NCBI GenBank assembly: GCA_020747065.1
Contig: JAGMVK010000009.1
Span: 248,001-312,000, forward strand
Length of the DNA: 64,000 bases
DNA from: Cadophora sp. MPI-SDFR-AT-0126
Lineage: Eukaryota; Ascomycota; Leotiomycetes; Helotiales; Ploettnerulaceae
Reading direction: 5' to 3'
The notes below the pieces were generated by a model. It was not told where the DNA came from. It made no database searches and saw only the letters and a list, made by a program, of their open reading frames with translations. This document shows, in pieces, positions 1 to 10,930 of the stretch. Numbering within the stretch: position 1 is the first letter of the stretch; the number at the start of each line of letters is the position of its first letter. Both the position numbers and the translations under genes were made by a program.

Positions 1-223
1 GGCGATCGATATTGAGGCGTGGAAGTGGTGGCCAAAGGAGTATCATGTTTTGGTAAATGGGACTTACAAGTTTGGGGGGATGACAGAAGAGATGATGTTA
101 GGAGATTTTGAGGAACGAGTTGAGAAATTAGGATTCAAGGTTCCGGAGCAGAGGTATTTGGAGGTAAGGAGAGTTGTCAAAAAGCAGGTGGAAGGAGAAT
201 TGGCGTCTAAAATCTCCTTCTGA
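1..223 (+). CDS. 3' end of an unknown protein-coding gene (partial)
   Basis: An open frame runs from base 2 to a TGA at 221-223 and encodes the last 73 residues of a protein whose start lies outside the window. The fragment is charged and rich in Trp, Glu and Lys (it contains EAWKWWPKEYHVLVNG and ends LASKISF). No stop interrupts the frame, and its composition looks coding. I recognise no domain, so no function is assigned. It could be a final exon of a larger gene. Confidence 0.5.
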   Translation, partial: AIDIEAWKWWPKEYHVLVNGTYKFGGMTEEMMLGDFEERVEKLGFKVPEQRYLEVRRVVKKQVEGELASKISF

Positions 224-1251
224 TACCCAGCAACACACTTACTTCGCTCCCAAATTATCTGCCGAGATGGCGTCCTTAAACCTCCTCACAGCTTCTCCAC
301 GTCTAGAAACCTCACGATACCAAATTTACCCCACATAAGATAAATTCTGCAGCCCGACATTCCGCAGATGGCGGTCTCAAATACTCCTTGCTGCATGATA
401 TCCTAGCGATAGAAGCATTTCACTTTGCTCACGAACGAGACTATGCCGCAGATTGAAGAATCCACAAACGTCCTACAACAATCTTAGTATAATTCATCTG
501 CTCTCAGTCTCTACCAACGGTTGCCACATCATGTCACAGAAGTCTGACGAAGGCACCAGACAATGAATTAAGCATGTATCGATGGCCGTCTCATCAAATC
601 TGACGTTGGAATGGATATCAACCCCCGGATCACGTTGTCGCTGATAACACGAATAGTTAAACGCGCCCAGTCAAAATCAAGGAGGCAAATACATTTCTGC
701 GATGCATCGGCTGCAACAAAGCTATCCTCGCCGAGCTTAGGATACCGTATACCGGCGCATGAGCATGGAGTGACCAGTGATCGTGTCAGATGGCTTTTTC
801 ATAGCGATGGCTCAAGAACAGCAGATAGCGATTGCGATACATATTGCGCGAGGCACGATGATGGATTGTATGAGAGATGTGTGGTGGGCTTTGAGAAGGC
901 AAGAGTATTGGTGGGTTCAGCTTATACACTGTTGCGCACGACTGGCGGGAGCAATGATTTGCGGACGCCAAGAAACAAATATTTTTGAACCGCGCATGGG
1001 CATTGACTCGGACTTTGGTTCGTGATGAAGGCCATGACGGTTCTGAAATGCATTTTTGCGGCGCTGAATCATATGTGTGGTAGCTGATATATGTCTCCGA
1101 GTTGTGTTCCGAAATTCCGGAATCGGGCAAACTCACGGAGACATTTTGACGCTTACCTGCTCTAAGGTTTGCGGCAGCTATACATCATATAGGCCGGTTA
1201 ACCCATCTTCATTTGGAATGGTCAGAGGATTTCAGCTTTACAAGGGCAAGA
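224..1251. other. Intergenic, no supported gene
   Basis: About 1 kb between the partial gene and the reductase. Short overlapping ORFs on both strands (for example around 611-988) lack family features and have no clear splice partners. The right part presumably holds the promoter of the reductase. I see nothing else in it. Confidence 0.5.
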
Positions 1252-2372
1252 ATGGATTCAGTGCTTGTCACAGGATGTAGTGAAGGAGGGTTGGGAGACG
1301 GGATCGTGCGAGCATTCCAGAAGAAAGGTTCATATTTACTTATTTCTCAAAATGGCTCGCTCCACTTTACATTGGAATTGTGTTGATGTTAACTCCTCAT
1401 CGAAATAGGAATCCACGTTTTTGCAACGGCTCGAAATCTATCCTCACTTTCCCATTTCCAGAACATGGCAGGCATCACTTGTTTACAGTTAGACGTCACA
1501 TCCCCCGAGTCGATTTCTAAAGCTGTAAAAGCTGTCGCAACATCAGAAAAGGGAAATGTGAAGCTGAAATACTTGGTAAACAATGCTGGGAGGGGATTCG
1601 TGGGCCCGGTGCTCGACGGAAGTGGTGTCTCGGATGATGAGCGAGCAGTCTTTGAAACGAATGTTTGGGGACCACTTGGTATGATCAGAGCGTTCGTCCC
1701 GCTTATGGTGGAGTCCGGGGGAGGAACGCTGGTGAACATCGGAAGTAGTGCAGGCATTGTCAATGTTCCATGGAATGGTATGTGTTTTTCACAATCCGCT
1801 CTCACGTTTCCGAACACCAAATTCAACCCACCACCACTGAGTAAATGCCAACCAGATGCAACACCAGGAATCTATGCAGCATCTAAAGCAGCTATGAACA
1901 TGCTATCGGAAACGATTCGCCTCGAGATCGAACCTCTACGAATCAAAACACTCACTGTGGTAGCTGGGGTAGTAAAGAGCAACTTCTTCACCAACATACC
2001 GATCTCCCACCCTTCCGGCACACCTGCCTCCGAGACCAACCTGTCCACCCCAAAATTCAAACTCGCAGAGGGATCATACTACAAGAGTCTAGAAGCGGAG
2101 ATCGCTAAGACTGCCAAAGGAGATGATTTTTCTGGGATGAAACTCATGACTGCGCAAGCTTTTGGGGAGGAAGTTGTAAATGATGTTTTGCGGGGTCGAA
2201 GTGGAAAGACGTACAGTGGGACGTTGGGTTGGGCGGGGAGGTGGATTCCCATGTTTCCGGCGTCTTGGCTAGTATGATACCTTGATTTGCGATTAATGGA
2301 CTTGTCCTGACTATTTTGTAGGATGCGTATTGCAGAAAGAGGAGTGCTCTGGAAAAATTTGTTCGCATGTAG
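1252..2372 (+). CDS. Short-chain dehydrogenase, 1-acyl-dihydroxyacetone-phosphate reductase type
   Basis: Probable NADPH-dependent reductase of the AYR1 group, which reduces acyl-DHAP in glycerolipid synthesis at lipid droplets or ER (role from family). Four exons: 1252-1327, 1409-1777, 1868-2271, 2322-2372, giving 299 aa. All junctions restore the frame. The last one replaces a stop just past SWL with a 16-residue tail (DAYCRKRSALEKF...) like AYR1 C-termini. Visible are the Rossmann motif TGCSEGGLGDG near residue 8, VFATAR at the second strand, NNAG at 83-86, catalytic Ser around 138-139 (NIGSSAG) and YAASK with Tyr151/Lys155. The TGCSEGG form of the glycine motif is typical of this group. 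The exact substrate is inferred. Confidence 0.88.
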
Positions 2373-2658
2373 GAGGCTCCCTTCATGCAAATGCCTCCGG
2401 TTCTTGGCTTCGCAGCGAAGTGCTTGAGGCATGTAAGGAAGCCTTCGAACAATAAAATGATGGAGGGCTCTGTGGCTGTATTACAGGAGCAGGTCGAGCT
2501 GGATACCGTACTCTACACGCTCTAGGGTCACTGCGGGGTTCTTTGAGCCAGTTCTTGAAGATCTCGACTAAACACTGGAATACATTCTGCACTAAAGCAA
2601 CGGCAGTAGGTCCGACTTTGCAAGCACTCAACGATCAGTAAACATATCACGCACTTCT

Positions 2659-3123
2659 TTAAATAGTATCGCCAAAGTTGCCTTTCCATCCTCGAAAGAC
2701 ACAGTCGAATTCTCTATCAAACCCACTTCTCCCACCACTTTGCCACACTATCCAGCCCCCAGGGCTGCCATCCAGGATATTTTCGCAATAACACTCCGCA
2801 TTGTAATTCGCTGACCCTGCCTTGCAGGTAGAGCCAGTGCTCCATTGAAGTTTGCCTCCGTTGGGATAGTACAGTCGAACATTGGACATGTCTTTATTGG
2901 TGGGTGAATCGACTTTGATGCTCAATTTCTGAGGTGCATCGGTGACAATGGTAAAATATCGAGATGTATACCAATATCCGAATGAAAAACATGGCAGTGA
3001 TGGGCAGCTTCTTGTAGAGTCCGGAGCGTTGTGACGGAGTGAAAGAGCATTGCGATTCTCGTCCGGAATTAGCTGAATGGAAGCAGGCAAGCATGTCGTG
3101 TCATTTTTGGTCAAAGTCGACAC
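2659..3123 (-). CDS. Hypothetical cysteine-containing protein, 5' end unresolved
   Basis: An open frame of about 154 codons on the minus strand, ending at 2659. The leftmost codon is GTG, not ATG, so the true start must lie upstream, probably in an exon within 3124-3324 (an ATG near 3318 opens a short frame). No single intron I tried joined it cleanly. The protein has eight cysteines, including SCPSLPC and CYCEN, and an aromatic-rich middle (FSFGYWYTSRYF). I do not recognise a family. It could be the main exon of a small protein or a decayed gene. The next gene upstream on the same strand stops at 3325. Confidence 0.35.
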   Translation of the reverse strand: MSTLTKNDTTCLPASIQLIPDENRNALSLRHNAPDSTRSCPSLPCFSFGYWYTSRYFTIVTDAPQKLSIKVDSPTNKDMSNVRLYYPNGGKLQWSTGSTCKAGSANYNAECYCENILDGSPGGWIVWQSGGRSGFDREFDCVFRGWKGNFGDTI

Positions 3124-3324
3124 CAGCGAGCCAGGTTCTCCATCCTCTCAAAATCCAGATCACCGCCTGAGTGTTTAGCCCGCGCGCTATAGCCGACTAC
3201 AGGATTCTCATGCACCTTCTCACGGAGCGAATTCCTCTCGATGACATTCCAATAATGTAATCGGGCTGTCTTCTGTTGGTGCCACAGTGTCCTCGCTCAA
3301 GATCTCAGAGCAGGGCATAGCAAT

Positions 3325-4266
3325 TCAAATACCCGGTTCATCAGAGGAGTCATCAGACTCCCATCGATGCCCATCATATCCGGGTTCGCAAAATCGACAA
3401 CAGGCATGAAGATAATCCCAGCGACGTTCTAGTGTTGCTGAGTTGCTTCCATTGGTCAGAACGGCGAGATAAACATGAGGCTGGCGTAAGTCTGGCGATA
3501 CTTCCTTCACCTTGTCAAGAACCCCTGGGATCCAACGCTTTGCGCTATATTGGCCCGATGGTTCGTAAAAGTCTTCGTGATCTGACGAGGCCTGCACAAT
3601 CTCAACAGAACCTCCTAGGTCAGGATGTCTGCCATCGATTATCACCGTGAATTCTCGTAGCTTCGGGAAGGAACGGAAGAATTTGACGAAGAATGATGAT
3701 GCATCATTCCGACCTTCTAAACCAGATAGACGTTCAACACCAGGATATGTTGGTGGATCAAAGGTCCAAGGTCCCTTAGAGAGAGACCCCAAATTCACGG
3801 CGAGAGATTGAGCGTTGGATGTCCACGCACTGGTATGTTGGATTTCGGCAAAGCGGCCATCCGACACATCAAAGAGGCGTTCTTGTGAGTATCTTGCAAG
3901 ATATATCGTATCCCTGCAGAAGTCAATGTACATGCGTTGGCCGACTGAGTGAGTTTCGTTCTGGATTGGGACCAAATCGTAACAACTTAATGTCAGATCT
4001 CTAGCCTCGGCGTTAACCCGCAGTAGAGTCAGAGTAACATTGTTGGTCGAAGCAATCCAAGCCCACGCACCAGGTCGATCTTGACTTGTCAACAGCCTCC
4101 GTGACGGCCATTCGGTATCCGTGAATGTGAGTTCAATGAGTCTGGGGGCTGGTAGCGCCAGTTTCCATATCTCCAATCTGAGCTCTTTTGGAAGGAGTGG
4201 AAAAAGGGTAAAGGTCAGATTCTCGCAGCCAGAGAAAGACTCACAAGACAAATCGGCGGTAGACAT
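3325..4266 (-). CDS. 2EXR domain-containing protein
   Basis: Intronless 313-aa protein. Residues about 20-60 match the fungal 2EXR domain: FTLFPLLPKELRLEIWKLAL, followed by PAPRLIEL. This F-box-like helical motif opens a large, functionally uncharacterised family that is expanded in Leotiomycetes and other Pezizomycotina. A second conserved block (LLRVNAEARDLTLSCY) follows, also typical of the family. The C-terminus is acidic (ESDDSSDEPGI). No signal peptide or membrane segment is visible. Its function is unknown. A role in protein-protein interaction or ubiquitin-linked complexes is only an analogy with F-box proteins. A second family member lies at 15321-16211. Confidence 0.85.
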   Translation of the reverse strand: MSTADLSCESFSGCENLTFTLFPLLPKELRLEIWKLALPAPRLIELTFTDTEWPSRRLLTSQDRPGAWAWIASTNNVTLTLLRVNAEARDLTLSCYDLVPIQNETHSVGQRMYIDFCRDTIYLARYSQERLFDVSDGRFAEIQHTSAWTSNAQSLAVNLGSLSKGPWTFDPPTYPGVERLSGLEGRNDASSFFVKFFRSFPKLREFTVIIDGRHPDLGGSVEIVQASSDHEDFYEPSGQYSAKRWIPGVLDKVKEVSPDLRQPHVYLAVLTNGSNSATLERRWDYLHACCRFCEPGYDGHRWESDDSSDEPGI

Positions 4267-4557
4267 GTCGCAAGACTTCCTGAGGGCGTGATAACGGAGA
4301 ATGAATTGTAAGATGGAGGGTTGGGACGTCGTCGAATTTGTTGGAGATTGGTGTCAAAATAGGCGAGAGATCGTGCCAAGAGACGTGCCGTGAGTCAGAT
4401 GTTGGGAAGGGAGTTGGGCGAATGATATCTGAATTATTTGGGTGCCGTCAGGAGATGCACGCATGTTTCCTTTATCTTCATTGACTCATACTATAACTGG
4501 ATGTAGGACAGACGCCTAGATGCACGCGGAGTCACAAAGCACCAACAGAGTATGTAT

Positions 4558-6082
4558 CTACGGTTCGTATGGAGACTTAGCCCTGGTCCCTGTCATCGTG
4601 ACCCCGCCATCTTCAGTAACCAGAATCGGATCTTCTAGTCTAACGCCAAAGCCAACGCTCTTACCCAATCCCTTTGCTTGTTCTCCAGTGACATAGATAC
4701 CCTTCACACCAAAGTCAGCTCACAGTCCATTCACAGAAGTAGACCACAAAAAAGAATAAGAGAAGGCAGGGAAAGCATACCGGCTCATTCGTAACCACCT
4801 CGCCAATCTTCAACTTCTCTGAGTTGGCACCGTTCAGATATGGATGCTCGTGCATTTCTAATCCCAGACCATGACCAAGACGATGCGTGAAGAACTCTCC
4901 ATACCCAGCATCGGTGATGACCTTTCTCGACGCTGCATCCACTACCGAACAAGTCTCATTGACGCGCATGAGTGCAACGGCTGCACCTTGAGAAGCATGA
5001 ACAGTCTTCCAGATGCCCATAAGTTCCTCGCTAACGGTAGACTTAGAAGGTAAGATCGTGCGGGTGACGTCGCTGCCGTACGAAAACAATTTGGAGCCAA
5101 TGTCGATGAGAACGAACTCTCCGTTCTGCAATGTCTTGCCAGAGGATCCGCCATGCGGGCTAGCTGCCTGCTCGCCGAAGAGGACGATGGCCCAGTATCC
5201 CGAGCCGACACCAGCTCTTGAGAAGAGACTATGTGCCGCAGTGTCTATAGTTTCTTGTGACATGCCAATATCGATACACTTCTGGAGAGAGCGAACAAGC
5301 TCCAGAGTGAACCCATTGATACCACGGAGGATGGCGAGTTCGGCTTGAGTTTTGACAGCACGAAGGGATTGGATGGTTTGGGACATGGGCACGACATCGA
5401 TTTCAGCTTCTTGGATACCTGCCGCAATCATGAAGCGAACGTGCTCATCCACCATGACTTTCTTGTAGCCAGTTTCTCGCTTCAAGACCTCGTAGGGCGA
5501 TTCCTCTTCAGCCCATTCAATGACTGTCTTCTCATCATAGACCATGTCTAGGCCAGCAATTCTTCCGAGTTCGAATTTGGGTGCCAGGTATGAGAATTTC
5601 CCCTTTCGGTCGAGGATCATCAAGAATGGGCGTTCAGATAGATCGTATGAAGATGAGATATTGGAGTAATAGCTGGAAGAGGCAGATGGCTCGGCGATGA
5701 AAGCATCTACACCAGCTTCGTCCAATGCAGCGGCCAGAATGGTTTGGCGGTTGAGGAATTCGTCATGACCAATTCGGGGGACATCGAGGAGGGAAACGTG
5801 ACTTTTCAGATATTCCCATGCACATGACTCCAAGTTTTCCGCAGGTGAGCTGGAAAGAGCATTTACAAGGGCTAGTAGTAGAGTTAAAGCTGAGAAGAAA
5901 GCTAAAATGGCTCCTAGCAGGACCAGTGAAAATGCAACCGTCGACACGGTGGGCTTCCGCTGCTTGCTCGAGGACGACGAAGATGATCTGGTGTTCGACT
6001 TGATTGACTTCTCGGAAGCTGTAGATTGCTTGTCCTTTAGCAATGGTTGCCGAACTTCTTTCTCGGGATCGTAAGCCCCCAT
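4558..6082 (-). CDS. Membrane-anchored M24 metallopeptidase (Xaa-Pro aminopeptidase-like)
   Basis: A creatinase/aminopeptidase-P fold enzyme of 481 aa from two exons (6082-4781 and 4701-4558; intron 4702-4780). Without splicing the frame ends in a non-conserved tail. With it, EP joins GIYV, as in the family. Metal ligands of the M24 fold are all present: Asp327 (VLIDIG), Asp338 (SDVTRT), His404 (HRLGHGLG), Glu433 (TNEP) and Glu457 (RLEDP). The N-terminus is basic and Ser-rich (RSSSSSSSK), followed by a long hydrophobic segment at about 46-76, so it is probably a type II membrane protein with the catalytic domain in the lumen or outside. The creatinase N-domain occupies about 85-240. Peptidase activity on X-Pro bonds is inferred from the family; the substrate is unknown. 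Confidence 0.88.
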
Positions 6083-6994
6083 GGTATTGATCGTACCGAT
6101 GTCTATTGTTGACGATTCGTGAAGAATGAGCTACCGATAAACTCAGTGGCTGGGAATCCCCGCTTGCTTGATTGAACTTCAGCGAAGCAATGCCGATGTC
6201 GAAGTACAGAGATGCAGTGATGAGAAGTCTTCCAGAGTCGTCGACCTCAAGGAGTCTGTAATGGGAGATACGATGGCGATGATGCGTGTTGATGATGGGA
6301 GATGGATGGGATGAGTGGGGGTTGCGAATCAAGCTCAATTGATTGGGTAATCAACCAAAGCACGTGATATTAACTGTTCTCAAATTCTACCGTTGAGTTG
6401 GTTTATACTGCTGTCACTCGGTCAAGAATGCAGCTCGTTAACATTATTTGTGGTTCTTCGAGTGTCTTCTTATTGAGGAAGAAATATTTACTCTTATCCA
6501 CATGAAACTGCTGTTACGGTAGTTCGTATAAGCGTATACGACCGGCTTGTCAATATGCGAACGGTATCTGGTGGTTGGTAAAATGTAATGGGACGTGGCA
6601 ACTAATTGACGCAAAAGCTAATTCTGTTAGCGCTTTCCGGATCTCTGAGGTGACTTATTTGGTGAGTTCGCCGAGTCATATTTCTTCTGTGTGCATGGAC
6701 GTCATGGATGACCGAGTCGACTGCCCAAAACGTCACGTCGTCTTCGTCAAAGAGGGACGCTCGAAGAAGAATAATACAACTTTTCGTACTAACTACGCCT
6801 CATCTCTTCAGAACCCATTAGTCAAACATCACGGACAGCCGATGATATAATGGAGTCGAAATTTATGATTGACTAATCGATCCCATGTAGCAACTTACAA
6901 TTTGGTACTAAGACAATCGAAGAAGAATATGCCGCCCTGTTTCTCGAACCCCTCAACCCCCTACCCGAACATCGACTGTATTACATTCACTCCT
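6083..6994. other. Intergenic, no supported gene
   Basis: About 0.9 kb upstream of the M24 peptidase and downstream of the DUF4360 gene. A 91-codon plus-strand ORF (6575-6850) has no recognisable features, and I do not call it. The part next to 6082 should hold the peptidase promoter. Confidence 0.45.
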
Positions 6995-7714
6995 TCAACA
7001 TGCCTTCGATTTTAGCACAACACTCTGCTTAACGGCAGCATCCAATTCAGAGACTGTGATGCTTCCAGACCCTCCATCCTCGGAAGTCATAGTGAGGTAA
7101 TTGTTGATGATCAGCGTGAATTGGCCGCCTTGGCTGCACCCAGACTGAAATTCAATGGCAAGCTCATTCGTGAAAGTGGTAGAAGCGTTCATAGGACCTT
7201 TGAATTCCCATTGCATGTTGGTGGTACCTGGGTTCTTGTCGAACTTGTACTGGTTCTGTTGCTTAGCATAGACGCCCTTCTCGATAGCGACATGACCGCG
7301 GTAACTGCCACTAAGGAAATAATCAGCCAGAAAGAAAAAGAAATGTTTCTAGTATTGACGTACGCCAGGAGAACAAGCTGAGTATTGCTGACAGTCTTCA
7401 ATGGCACCCTGATTTGGCACTTGACCTTGGTCTTTGGATCTCCTCCCTCTAGATTTTTCATTAGCTTTTTTACTACTGGGATTTGATTGGTAGCATTTAC
7501 TAATAGAAGTCGTGAGTTTCTTGTAGAAAAGTTCGAACTCCCATGTCTGAAAGTTAATATTCCCGACCTCAATAGATCCAGGAGGACATCCCGATCCATC
7601 GTATGTCACATCGCCAATTATGATAGGGGCGGTCACCTGGCGTTCAACCAACGGTCCAGCGACAGCGGCTGCAATGAGGCCGAAAGCTGAGACAATAGAT
7701 GCGATTTGAACCAT
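6995..7714 (-). CDS. Secreted DUF4360 family protein
   Basis: Three exons on the minus strand (7714-7501, 7448-7364, 7310-6995; introns of 52 and 53 nt, the first with a GCTAATG branch site) give 204 aa. The signal peptide is MVQIASIVSAFGLIAAAVAG. The mature part starts with the family hallmark GCPPGS and continues with KVKCQIRVPL, GSYRGHVAIEKGV, MQWEFKGP and a C-terminal Cys (KSKAC). DUF4360 proteins are secreted and found in fungi and some bacteria. Their function is unknown. The splice pattern restores the usual two-strand repeats separated by FDKNPG, and length is close to family members. Extracellular location is inferred from the signal peptide. Confidence 0.85.
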
Positions 7715-9606
7715 TTTTGAGAATGACAGCTGTATAGGCAGAGCGAGAGAGTGAGAGTATTAGATAAAGTGATGTGGTGCTGTTGCAAGAAAGTGTGCTG
7801 ATGAGCCGATGGGACGTTTCAATCTGAAGGGCTTGACGGTGGTATTTGTACTATCAGTGTCCCTTTCTGTTCATCTTCCTTAAAGCTTAACATTCAGCGA
7901 TTCGTACTTGAAATGAGGCGTCGAAAGCTTACTGGAATAGAAACCTTACCGTATGTACCGGAACGATTCGTGTGATACAGTAACAAAGTTTGAAATGCCT
8001 CCAGGCTTTACTACTGCCTAATTAGAGATGGAAAGTTCAATTGTCGAATCTTCCACGACGCTTCTGAGCATTGCCGAATGCGTGACGGTTTTTATTTTGA
8101 CGCGGCTGCGGCTTTTCTCACTGCTTTCACTGTCAAAAGTCCAAAAAAAATCCTAGAATCAACTTGGAAGCAGTATATTACACCACTTTTCTCAAAAAGG
8201 CGTTGTATGGAGGTACTTGAAGAGTCCCGGACACAACAAGAAGTTGATAGTACAAATATTCTTCCAACTCAAGATTTGACTTGAGCCTACGCGGAAAGAA
8301 ATCTAAAATCTTATACTTCTACCAATAATCAGAAATGGCTAGGCATGTTTACGTCGTAATTCATGATCTGGGTTCGAACGTCCTGGTTTGGGTGTTGCCG
8401 GAGCATTCGGGGACTGCAGCCCAATCATTTCTCGTAGACATACATTTCAACCTCTGTGTCTTAGAAATTGAGAGGCAGAGTTTTTCCTTGATGATAATCT
8501 GCATGCAGACGTCATCATGTCATTTCGCTTATGTGGAAACTCTCGTAGTCTGACATAGGCTAGCTGCGATACTTTCTGGGCTGCTGGAACAGCGAAGTAT
8601 AATCGAAAGGCGGAACCAGTATCTCGGTGTCCGTTTGACTTTGGGCTTTCTTAAAAGTCTTAGTACTCCAAAGCCAGCAACTATGATTTTGATTGAGTAC
8701 TAGCCTAGTCACTCTTCTGGCGTGAAAGAAGAGCATTCAATTTTAATTTCTTCCGACCGCTTACCTTTTGGTACGCAGCGATCGATTCATTATAATCGGC
8801 GGCCGTACTGGCATATATTGCTCGTGTTCTAGAGTTCACGCCTAAATGAGTGATCTCAAATCCTGTTGTCCCATGAATTAACTCAAAAACGATCCAGAAT
8901 TCATCCAGCACGCGCTAAATGATCCCTTCAATGCACAATAGATACCTGAAGGTAAGTCTCAGCCAGAAAGTAAGCTCATGACTCAAGACCGCCTTGACGT
9001 CTTCTGCATCATTCATCCCAGATAGTCTGCCACAGTTTCACGGCATTTAAGCAGCACTTACAGGACCAAAGAAAACTCGCGCAACCTCACAAGCGAAGCA
9101 CTACATGCACACGTGTTTACTATCTCCAAACTGGACCTAGATTTGCTTGATGTGCACTACAGTTCGGCCTTAGAAAGCTTCTTCGACAAGTCAAGTGCGC
9201 AAGTCTTCTATATAGTATTCATTGACTTGCTTTGATTGATTCACGAACCGCTGTAAACTCCAGTGTTACATACTTACTTATAGCTGAGATACCTATATTT
9301 ATGGAAAGGTGTCGAGTAGTACCTCTGAGCACTTTCTTATCACTGGTACCCATGATCGAAATCACATCATGGCAGCCAGATATCTTGGTTGTCAAACCAG
9401 CTTTACATTCATACATTCTGGATGTCTCTAGATAGGTCGCTCCACATCTGGGAGGACCTACTTCAAGGGCTAGCCTAACTTTTCACGCTAGTTTGTAGCT
9501 TCATAAGCGAGTGTGTATAATAACATAACACACCAAAAACCACTCACGATCAAACCCCCCTAGAGATATTGTGACCGGAGTAGCCTCGCACATATTCTTT
9601 AATACC
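7715..9606. other. Intergenic, no supported gene
   Basis: About 1.9 kb with only short ORFs (60-80 codons) on both strands, none with recognisable motifs or convincing splice partners. A sequence resembling a tRNA T-loop near 8371 lacks matching stems and was not called. Confidence 0.45.
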
Positions 9607-10140
9607 TCAAAAAGCCCTCCCAATCGCCTCCTTCTCAATCCCCCTCTCGCCCCTCTCCAAATCCACAACCCTAACCTCCCACCACGGCACCCTCTCCAGT
9701 CCCACCACCCTCGCAACACCCACCTCCAGCACCACGCAGACCTCTCCTCTCTCCACATCACTCACCACCCCATCGACAAGCTCGTGTTCGTAGATTAACT
9801 CTAGCGTTGTGTTCTGCGCTGTGTGGAGTATCCTCCCGTCATCGTTTTCGGCCAAGTCGAGAAGGCGAAAGGAGGCGTTGGGAGGAGAGGGAGACTGGTG
9901 GCAGGGTGTATGTTTCGCTGAATGGATGAGACGATGGAAATGTGCTTTGATGGCTGTGTGAGTGTGGGCGCCAGAGCGGCAGTCCTGCTCGATGTGAGGT
10001 TTGCGATTCTTGCTGTGGGGGGTATTTGAGAGCGTTGGGGGCGATGGTTGCAACTGGATCAGACCTGAAGAGGAGGAGCGGCGACCGTTATGCTTTTTGC
10101 AACGAGTGCGAAGGGGGCGGAGGAAAGATTCGGACTTCAT
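9607..10140 (-). CDS. Hypothetical protein, 177 aa
   Basis: A single open frame from ATG at 10140 to TGA at 9607. The N-terminal third is basic and His/Ser/Pro-rich (MKSESFLRPLRTRC...). The C-terminal half is rich in Val, Glu and Arg, with alternating hydrophobic residues that look like beta strands (CVVLEVGVARVV, WWEVRVVDLERG). I recognise no family. There may be an unrecognised intron in the N-terminal half, where CAG/GT pairs occur around 10050-10090. Composition argues for a real gene, but the model is uncertain. Confidence 0.35.
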   Translation of the reverse strand: MKSESFLRPLRTRCKKHNGRRSSSSGLIQLQPSPPTLSNTPHSKNRKPHIEQDCRSGAHTHTAIKAHFHRLIHSAKHTPCHQSPSPPNASFRLLDLAENDDGRILHTAQNTTLELIYEHELVDGVVSDVERGEVCVVLEVGVARVVGLERVPWWEVRVVDLERGERGIEKEAIGRAF

Positions 10141-10930
10141 TACGGCTGTCTGTGTCCGCTTGCCTGATTACAGAGAAAGAAATACAGCGGTAACGAGATT
10201 GATATGAAAAGCGAAAGAAAAGATCGAGATACCAGTCTCGATACTCACCATCTATATCGCACCCGAAGAAACGAGATATAGAAGAAGTGGTCGATTGACT
10301 ATGTTTATTATGCCAGCCTCCTTAACTACGCATATCGTAAAACAATGCATTGAAAAGTAGGCCGGATGTCGACAGACAATCGCCTTTGTCCTTTTCTTTG
10401 GCCAGGTACCACAAAGCATACGAAGCCGAAAGGCAAACCACAATAAATCGCCACAAAGACCAGCGCATGCCCTTTTCAAATAAGACAGCGACATGCTCGT
10501 CCGCCAAACAAAGCAAAACAATGAGTCCGACGATACTCCAATGCAGGCGAGTACTCGTACATAAAAGACCCATGCCGTTCATCTTATCCATACTTGCTTG
10601 ATCTGACCTCTTGCCTCAAACGCAGATGTGAAGAGAACCGCCTTCGATGTCAGATTGCCGTAAAGTCGTAAATACCCCGTATCGCCAGCGAAAACGCCCA
10701 AAAGCAGACCGAACCAAACCCAGTGCTGTTCGTACGGGACTTTGACAAGTAGAACCGCAGACAAACCCAACGCCGGGAGCCAACAAACAACAAACGCCTT
10801 TCCTTTTATGCTTCCTATGGTTTCGTACCCAGATATGACGAGGAGACGAGCAACAATGTACAATCAGATAGATGGCTCACAGATCAGTACCAAGTTGCAA
10901 GCAAGCACACAAATACATGGATGGAGAAGA
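10141..10930. other. Intergenic or 3' flank, no supported gene
   Basis: Several minus-strand ORFs of 89-94 codons encode hydrophobic stretches (around 10252-10591 and 10579-10863). I could not join them into a sensible membrane protein with canonical introns. They lie just past the stop of the Mbp1-like gene, so this may be its 3' UTR. Confidence 0.35.

Noticed and set aside
611..1136. Overlapping ORFs on both strands of 82-125 codons
   Set aside because: No domain, no splice partner, conflicting frames; looks like chance ORFs in intergenic DNA.
8335..8400. Possible tRNA from a T-loop-like ggttcgaac
   Set aside because: No matching acceptor, D or anticodon stems could be drawn.
10252..10863. 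Hydrophobic minus-strand ORFs resembling a small membrane protein
   Set aside because: No canonical intron joins them in frame and they sit in the likely 3' UTR of the Mbp1-like gene.
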